From Streptomyces hydrogenans (GTDB lineage Bacteria; Actinomycetota; Actinomycetes; Streptomycetales; Streptomycetaceae): 34,360 bases of DNA. Each line of letters starts with the position of its first letter. Within the stretch, counting starts at the first letter, position 1. The notes beneath the pieces were generated by a model. The model had not been told where the DNA came from. It made no database searches and saw only the letters and a program-made list of their open reading frames with translations. Shown here in pieces: positions 30,181 through 34,360 of this stretch. The position numbers were made by a program, and so were the translations under genes. Location: contig NZ_BNBS01000086.1 of assembly GCF_014656075.1 (NCBI RefSeq), positions 1-34,360 of the forward strand. Reading direction: 5' to 3'.

Positions 30181-31850
30181 GGGGCGGCCCCCGCGGCGGC
30201 GGCGCCGATGTCGGCGGCCCACGGGTAGTACATGTAGGCGATGGTGGTCGGGGCTCCGGTGATCCGCTTGTTGAGGAAGAGGGCGGTGGGCCACTCCGCG
30301 ACCGGGATCCAGGGGAGGTGTTCGGCGGTCAGTTTCTGGAGCTGGGCCTCGATGCCCAGGCGCCGGTCCTTGTCGTAGGTGGCGGTGGCCTGTTCGACGA
30401 GGGCGTCGTACCGCCGGTCGCTGAATCCGGCGAAGTTGAGGTAGGCGCCGGTCCTGAAGTTGGTCAGGAGGTCGAGCGGGTCGGTGACGGAGTCGTAGTA
30501 GGTGAGCGGGAAGGCGTCGATGCCCTCGCGTGCCTCGGGGTCGGTGAAGAGGGCGGTGAAGGCGTTGGGGGCGACGGACTTGAGCTCGACCTTCAGGCCG
30601 ATCTCGCTGCCGGCGGCCTGGACGACGGTGGCGAGGAGGGAGACGTCCTGGCCTATGGAGCTGGTGGCGACGGTCAGGGTGCGGCCGGTGGCGCCGGCCT
30701 CCTCGACGAGCGCGCGGGCCTTCTCGATGTCCCGTGCGGTGGGCGGCAGTCCGGCGAAGGCGGCCTCGCGGACGGCGGGCGAGGCTCCGGCCCAGGCGGC
30801 GCGGGTGGTGAGGGAGGTGGTGGCGGTACCGGCTCCGCCGAGGCCCGCCTGCACGAATCCGGCGCGGTCCAGGGCGAGGGAGAGCGCCCGGCGGACGCGG
30901 ACGTCGCCGAGCGGGCCGTCCATGGTGGTGATGCCGAGGTTGACGGTGCTGAGGCCCTCGCCGAAGTAGAGGGTGCCGACGCCGCTGTCCTTGAGGCGTC
31001 CGTAGCTCTCGGTCGGGATGAGGTAGCCGCCGTCGGCCTCGCCGCTGAGCAGGGCGTTGGTGCGGGCGGAGGGGTCGGTGAGGAAGCGGAAGACGACCTT
31101 GCCGGCCTTGGCGCGGGGGCCCCGGTAGCCGTCGAAGCGCCGCAGTTCGAGGGACTGGCCCTTCTGCCAGTCGCCCAGGGTGAAGGGCCCGGTGCAGGCG
31201 AGGCCGCCGGAGGTGCCGTAGTCGTCGCCCGCGGCGAGGACGCCCGCCTTGGAGGCGACGACGCCGGCGGCGGTGGCCATGTACTGCGGGAACTGCGAGT
31301 CGGGCTTCTTGAGCCGGACGGTGACCTGGAGGGGGCCGGTGGCGCGGATGTCCGCGACGTTCTGGAAGTTCTGCGCCCAGGCGGCGGCGTTCGCCGGGTC
31401 GCGCTGCCGGCCGAGGCTGAAGACGACGTCCTCGGCGGTCATGGTCCGGCCGTCGTGGAACCGCACTCCGCGCCGGAGGTCGTACACCCAGGTGCGCGGG
31501 TCGGGGTTGGTCGCCTTCTCGGCGAGGCCGGGTTCGAGGGTGAGCCCGGGGGTCCACCGCATCAGGCTCTCGCAGACGTTGGAGAGGATCGTGTTCTGCG
31601 GATAGTCGAAGGCCGCCGTGTAGTCGAGCGTGGGCGGTTCGGCGTAGACGGCCCAGGTGAAGGAGTCGATCTCGCCCTGGGGCCGGGGCGTTCCGGCCGA
31701 GAGCGCGAAGGCCTCTCCCCCGCCCCCGCTCCCGGGCGGGCCGGCGCAGGCCGGGACGGCTGCGAGGAGGGCGGCCGCGGCGAGGGCCGCGAGCGCGGTC
31801 CTGACCGGGCGGCGTCTCCGGACGCGGGGCGGGGGCGGTGCGGTGCTCAT
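30177..31850 (-). CDS. ABC transporter substrate-binding lipoprotein (SBP family 5)
   Basis: This is an extracytoplasmic solute-binding protein of about 557 residues. The signal sequence (RRRRPV then an Ala/Leu core) ends in a lipobox VPAC, so it should be lipid-anchored. The mature part carries family 5 landmarks: PPTLDYTAAFDYPQNTILSNVCESLMRW, LRRGVRFHDGRTMTAEDVVFSLGR and ADGGYL. The family binds peptides, nickel or small cationic solutes. With agmatine deiminases at both ends of the operon, agmatine, arginine-derived or peptidyl-guanidino solutes are the likeliest cargo (inference). ATG 31850 is used; a GTG at 31862 is 4 codons upstream in frame and equally possible, since neither has a strong ribosome binding site. 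Confidence 0.88.
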   Translation of the reverse strand: MSTAPPPPRVRRRRPVRTALAALAAAALLAAVPACAGPPGSGGGGEAFALSAGTPRPQGEIDSFTWAVYAEPPTLDYTAAFDYPQNTILSNVCESLMRWTPGLTLEPGLAEKATNPDPRTWVYDLRRGVRFHDGRTMTAEDVVFSLGRQRDPANAAAWAQNFQNVADIRATGPLQVTVRLKKPDSQFPQYMATAAGVVASKAGVLAAGDDYGTSGGLACTGPFTLGDWQKGQSLELRRFDGYRGPRAKAGKVVFRFLTDPSARTNALLSGEADGGYLIPTESYGRLKDSGVGTLYFGEGLSTVNLGITTMDGPLGDVRVRRALSLALDRAGFVQAGLGGAGTATTSLTTRAAWAGASPAVREAAFAGLPPTARDIEKARALVEEAGATGRTLTVATSSIGQDVSLLATVVQAAGSEIGLKVELKSVAPNAFTALFTDPEAREGIDAFPLTYYDSVTDPLDLLTNFRTGAYLNFAGFSDRRYDALVEQATATYDKDRRLGIEAQLQKLTAEHLPWIPVAEWPTALFLNKRITGAPTTIAYMYYPWAADIGAAAAGAAP

Positions 31851-31915
31851 CGTCGCGCTCACTTTCGGTACGGCGGGGGGAGGGGGACGGGGTGCGGCGG
31901 GGCCCTACCCGGCGG

Positions 31916-32935
31916 TCACGCGCCGGCGCGGGCCGCCGGGATCTGCTGGGTGATGCAGTGGACGCCGCCTCCGCCGTACGCGATGACCGGCGCGGGGACG
32001 CCGACGACCTCGCGGGCCGGGTGGGCGGCGGCGATCGCCTTCAGCGCGGCCTCGTCCTGGGGGGCGTCGGCCACGGGGACGACGACGCCGCCGTTGGCCA
32101 CGTAGTAGTTGAGGTACGAGACCTCGACGCGGACGCCGGCGACCTCGGCGAAGGCGGTCTGGGGGACGTCGACGATCTCCAGGGACCGGCCGCGCGCGTC
32201 GGTCGTCGCCTCCAGGACGGCGCGGTTGGCGCGCATCCGGGCGTGGTCGGGGTGCGCGGGGTCGTCGGGCAGGGAGACGACGACCCTGCCGGGGGCGGCG
32301 AAGGCGCAGACGCCGTCGACGTGGCCGTCGGTCTCCGTGTCGAGCAGCCCGCCGTACGGGAGCCAGATCACCTTCTCGACGCCGAGCCGGGCCTTGAGTT
32401 CGGCCTCGATCCGCTCGCGGGTCAGGCCGGGGTTGCGGTTGGGGTGGAGGAGGCACTGCTCGGTGGTGATGAGCGTGCCCTCGCCGTCGACGGTGATCGC
32501 CCCGCCCTCCAGGATCATGTCGGAGGCGATCCGTTCGACGCCGAGCCGCTCCAGGAGCAGGGCGCTGATCCGGTCGTCGGAGTCGTACGGGTGGTGCTTG
32601 CCGCCCCAGGCGTTGAAGCGGAAGTCGACGCCGGCCCGGTTCCCGTCGGCGTCGAGCACGAAGAGCGGGGCCGAGTCGCGGAACCAGGAGTCGTCGAGGG
32701 GGAGTTCGATGACGGTGACGCCGTCGCCGCAGTGGGCGCGGGCGGCGTCGCCGGATCCGGGCGGGGCGACCATGGTGACGGGTTCGAAGCGGGCGATGGC
32801 GCGGGCGACCTCGGCGTACTCGTCCTGTACGGCGGAGAGGACGCCGTCCCAGAGGTCGGCGCGGGTGGGCCAGGCCATGAGGCAGCCCTCGTGCTCGGCC
32901 CACTCGGCGGGCATACGGAAACCGGTCGTGGTCAT
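31916..32935 (-). CDS. aguA: Agmatine deiminase
   Basis: This 339-residue cytosolic enzyme of the agmatine/peptidyl-arginine deiminase family converts agmatine to N-carbamoylputrescine and ammonia. Active-site blocks are complete: DDSWFRDSAPLF, ILEGGAI, TDGHVDGVCAF and the nucleophilic Cys in GGGGVHCITQQ. MPAEWAEHEGCLMAWP is the usual N-terminus, and there is no signal peptide. It is the first gene of the operon that continues into the ABC transporter and ends with the Tat-exported paralogue. AGGAAAAGAG precedes the ATG. Two 18-bp palindromes upstream suggest repression by the adjacent TetR protein. Confidence 0.92.
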   Translation of the reverse strand: MTTTGFRMPAEWAEHEGCLMAWPTRADLWDGVLSAVQDEYAEVARAIARFEPVTMVAPPGSGDAARAHCGDGVTVIELPLDDSWFRDSAPLFVLDADGNRAGVDFRFNAWGGKHHPYDSDDRISALLLERLGVERIASDMILEGGAITVDGEGTLITTEQCLLHPNRNPGLTRERIEAELKARLGVEKVIWLPYGGLLDTETDGHVDGVCAFAAPGRVVVSLPDDPAHPDHARMRANRAVLEATTDARGRSLEIVDVPQTAFAEVAGVRVEVSYLNYYVANGGVVVPVADAPQDEAALKAIAAAHPAREVVGVPAPVIAYGGGGVHCITQQIPAARAGA

Positions 32936-32954
32936 GGTGTCTCTTTTCCTGGAT

Positions 32955-32972
32955 TGACTGAAAATTCAGTCA
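32955..32972. promoter_or_regulatory. Probable TetR operator 1 (TGACTGAAAATTCAGTCA)
   Basis: 8-bp arms TGACTGAA/TTCAGTCA are separated by AA, 20 nt upstream of the agmatine deiminase ATG, where a bound repressor would block initiation or early elongation. A third TTCAGTCA half-site lies at 32975-32982. Confidence 0.7.
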
Positions 32973-33152
32973 GCTTCAGTCAGGTGATGCGGCGGGGCCG
33001 CGCGAGGGGGCAGCGCGACCGGGAGGCCCGCCCCGGCACGGACGAGAGAGGGGGGAACGAGGAGGGTTCCGGGCTTGCGCGCCGCGGCCCGGCCCTTCGG
33101 CGTCGCCGTGCGGTGGCCCTTCTGCGGCCTTGCGGTGGCCTCACTGTGGCAC

Positions 33153-33170
33153 TGACTGAAATTTCAGTCA
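33153..33170. promoter_or_regulatory. Probable TetR operator 2 (TGACTGAAATTTCAGTCA)
   Basis: This perfect 18-bp palindrome has the same 8-bp arms as the site at 32955. On the minus strand TTGACT (33171-33166) overlaps it as a possible -35, with a weak CACAGT -10 17 nt on. The 306-nt region 32936-33241 that holds both operators contains no gene. Confidence 0.72.
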
Positions 33171-33241
33171 AGAGTTCGGACGCGCGGTCCCGCACCTGTC
33201 TCCACGGGAGGAGGCGGGGGCGCGTCGCCGCGGACCGGGGG

Positions 33242-33823
33242 CTACGGCCGGCTCAGGCCGGCCAGCTCCACCTCGATGGCCTCGGCCATGAGGGCGCGCG
33301 CGTGGCCGAGGGCGAGACCGCCGCTCAGCCAGCGCATGCTGAGGCCCTCCAGCAGGGCCGTGAGCCGCTCGGCCGCGGCCGCCAGCGTGGCGGCCGGTGC
33401 CAGCGGCCGCACCTGGCCGAGCAGGGCGGCCACCTCCTGCACCCACACCAGGGTCGCCCGGGCGAGGTCCTCGCGCAGGACGGGGTCGAAGACGGCGCTC
33501 GCCCGCAGCTCGCCCCAGGCGGTGCTGTTCTCGCGCACCTCCGGGGTGTCCTGGAGCTCCAGGAGCAGCACCTGGTCGAGCTCCTCGCGGGGGGTCGGCG
33601 GCTCCGCGCCGTCGTCCTGGGCCGTGGTGTACCGCTCGGCCCGGTCGTTGATGTACTCCAGGGTGCGGCGCAGGACACCCGTGCGGTCCTTGAAGTGGTA
33701 GTAGATCAGGCCGGTGGAGACCCCGGCCTCCTCCGCCAGTTCCTCCACGCGGAGACCGCGGACCCCGCGCCGGGCGATCACCCGCGCGGCCGCTTCCAGG
33801 ATCTGAGTACTGCGAGACGCCAT
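33242..33823 (-). CDS. TetR-family transcriptional regulator
   Basis: This is a 193-residue repressor-type protein. The N-terminal helix-turn-helix is textbook: STQILEAAARVIARRGVRGLRVEELAEEAGVSTGLIYYHFKDRTGVL (residues 5-51). The remainder is the helical ligand-binding and dimer domain, resembling BetI-like members (WGELRASAVFDPVLREDLARATLVWVQEVAALL, MRWLSGGLALGHA). It is immediately upstream of, and in the same direction as, the agmatine deiminase operon. The two matching palindromes lie between it and that operon, so it probably represses the operon and is relieved by a guanidino or polyamine ligand (inferred). No copy of the operator lies in front of its own start, so autoregulation is not evident. 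Confidence 0.9.
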   Translation of the reverse strand: MASRSTQILEAAARVIARRGVRGLRVEELAEEAGVSTGLIYYHFKDRTGVLRRTLEYINDRAERYTTAQDDGAEPPTPREELDQVLLLELQDTPEVRENSTAWGELRASAVFDPVLREDLARATLVWVQEVAALLGQVRPLAPAATLAAAAERLTALLEGLSMRWLSGGLALGHARALMAEAIEVELAGLSRP

Positions 33824-33922
33824 GTCACGAACCCTATCCGGACGGCCGGGTGCCGCGTCCGCCGCCGTCGCCCTCCGACTCGCCCCGCACCGCGCGGCCC
33901 GGCCCCGCGGACCCCCGGGCGC

Positions 33923-34360
33923 TCAACCGCCCGCCCCGTACCGGCTCGCCACGACCGTCACGGACCCTCCCCCGGGCGCCGCCTCGACCAGCCGGACCAC
34001 GGCGATCCGCCGGCCGTCGGGGCTCCGCAGGCAGAAGGGGCGCTCGTCGGCGAGCTCGCCGAAGGACAGGTCCGTCACCGGCTCCGTGTCCAGCCCCCGC
34101 ACGCAGTCGGCCGGACCCAGGGCGTACCCCGAGGCCACGAACGCGTCGGCGTCCTCGGGCACGACGAAGGCGTCCCCCTCACGGGCCAGGTACCAGGACG
34201 CGGTCTCGGCCGGGACCACCTTCCCGGTGTCCAGGTCGAACTCGTAGCCGTCGTCCGGCGCGGTCAGCTCGACGTCCGCGTACCCGTCGGGACGGAACGG
34301 GCCGGCCCCCGCGCCCTCCGGCGCCCGCGCGCCCGCCGCCGCGCCGCCCGCCGAGGTCCG
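33923..34360 (-). CDS. Hypothetical protein, C-terminal part (start outside window)
   Basis: The minus strand is open from the TGA at 33923-33925 to the right edge, about 145 residues. The visible part has an acidic, beta-rich segment (GYADVELTAPDDGYEFDLDTG), then TASWYLAREGDAFVVPEDADAFVASGY, ADCVRGLDTEPVTDLSFGELADERPFCLRSPDGRRIAVVRLVEA, and ends VASRYGAGG. A GTG at 34219 is possible, but the good coding sequence continues upstream, so the gene is longer. It resembles the C-terminal extracellular domain of Streptomyces lipoproteins or kinase-associated proteins, without a firm family. The two Cys (PADC, RPFC) may form a disulfide. Confidence 0.6.
   Translation of the reverse strand, partial: RTSAGGAAAGARAPEGAGAGPFRPDGYADVELTAPDDGYEFDLDTGKVVPAETASWYLAREGDAFVVPEDADAFVASGYALGPADCVRGLDTEPVTDLSFGELADERPFCLRSPDGRRIAVVRLVEAAPGGGSVTVVASRYGAGG

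Noticed and set aside
25433..32935. Agmatine deiminase/ABC operon as part of the hydrazine cluster
   Set aside because: It is on the opposite strand, separated by a perfect 21-bp-stem terminator, and has its own TetR regulator and operators. A functional link cannot be excluded but nothing in the sequence supports it.

Overview
This is a very GC-rich actinobacterial window, almost certainly Streptomyces. Signs are G/C-ending codons throughout, frequent GTG/TTG starts, overlapping stop/start codons, and rare TTA codons confined to two cluster genes. I see no rRNA, tRNA, CRISPR array, transposase or integrase.

Left flank (1-6633). This holds ordinary, mostly monocistronic accessory genes: a partial methyltransferase at the edge, an SRPBCC protein, a hypothetical, a SAM methyltransferase, an MFS transporter, a small dimeric-barrel protein, an isochorismatase-family hydrolase, a small hypothetical, a degenerate 14-bp tandem repeat and a second MFS transporter. 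A gene-free, relatively AT-rich stretch follows (6634-7157).

Core (7158-25343). This looks like a compact biosynthetic gene cluster for a nitrogen-nitrogen-bonded metabolite. The diagnostic trio is a cupin/methionyl-tRNA-synthetase-like fusion (hydrazine synthetase family, 15067-17025), a DAO-type FAD oxidoreductase (17022-18224) and a lysine N6-hydroxylase (18331-19614). By established precedent (s56-p1 and triacsin pathways), these turn lysine plus an amino acid, usually glycine, into a hydrazine and then hydrazinoacetic acid. Upstream, a tightly coupled block encodes a small unknown protein, a GNAT acetyltransferase, an intact stand-alone adenylation protein, an alpha/beta hydrolase, a second adenylation-like protein that has lost both core lysines, and a carrier protein fused to a rhodanese domain. 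A PHBH-fold flavoprotein and a DUF3291-like protein come next. Downstream are a permease, an EctB-like aminotransferase, an HxlR regulator with a clear operator, an AlaA-like aminotransferase and an ATP-grasp ligase. I infer that a hydrazino acid is adenylated, loaded on the carrier, oxidised and joined to another amino acid. The product cannot be named from sequence. The carrier-rhodanese fusion and the pseudo-adenylation paralogue are the parts I cannot match to a described pathway. A perfect 21-bp-stem terminator (25369-25413) closes the cluster.

Right flank (25433-33823). One long minus-strand operon runs agmatine deiminase, peptide-type ABC transporter (binding lipoprotein, two permeases, two ATPases), then a second agmatine deiminase with a Tat signal. 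Its promoter region carries two copies of an 18-bp inverted repeat that probably bind the TetR-family regulator encoded just upstream. A partial Streptomyces-type hypothetical gene runs off the right edge.
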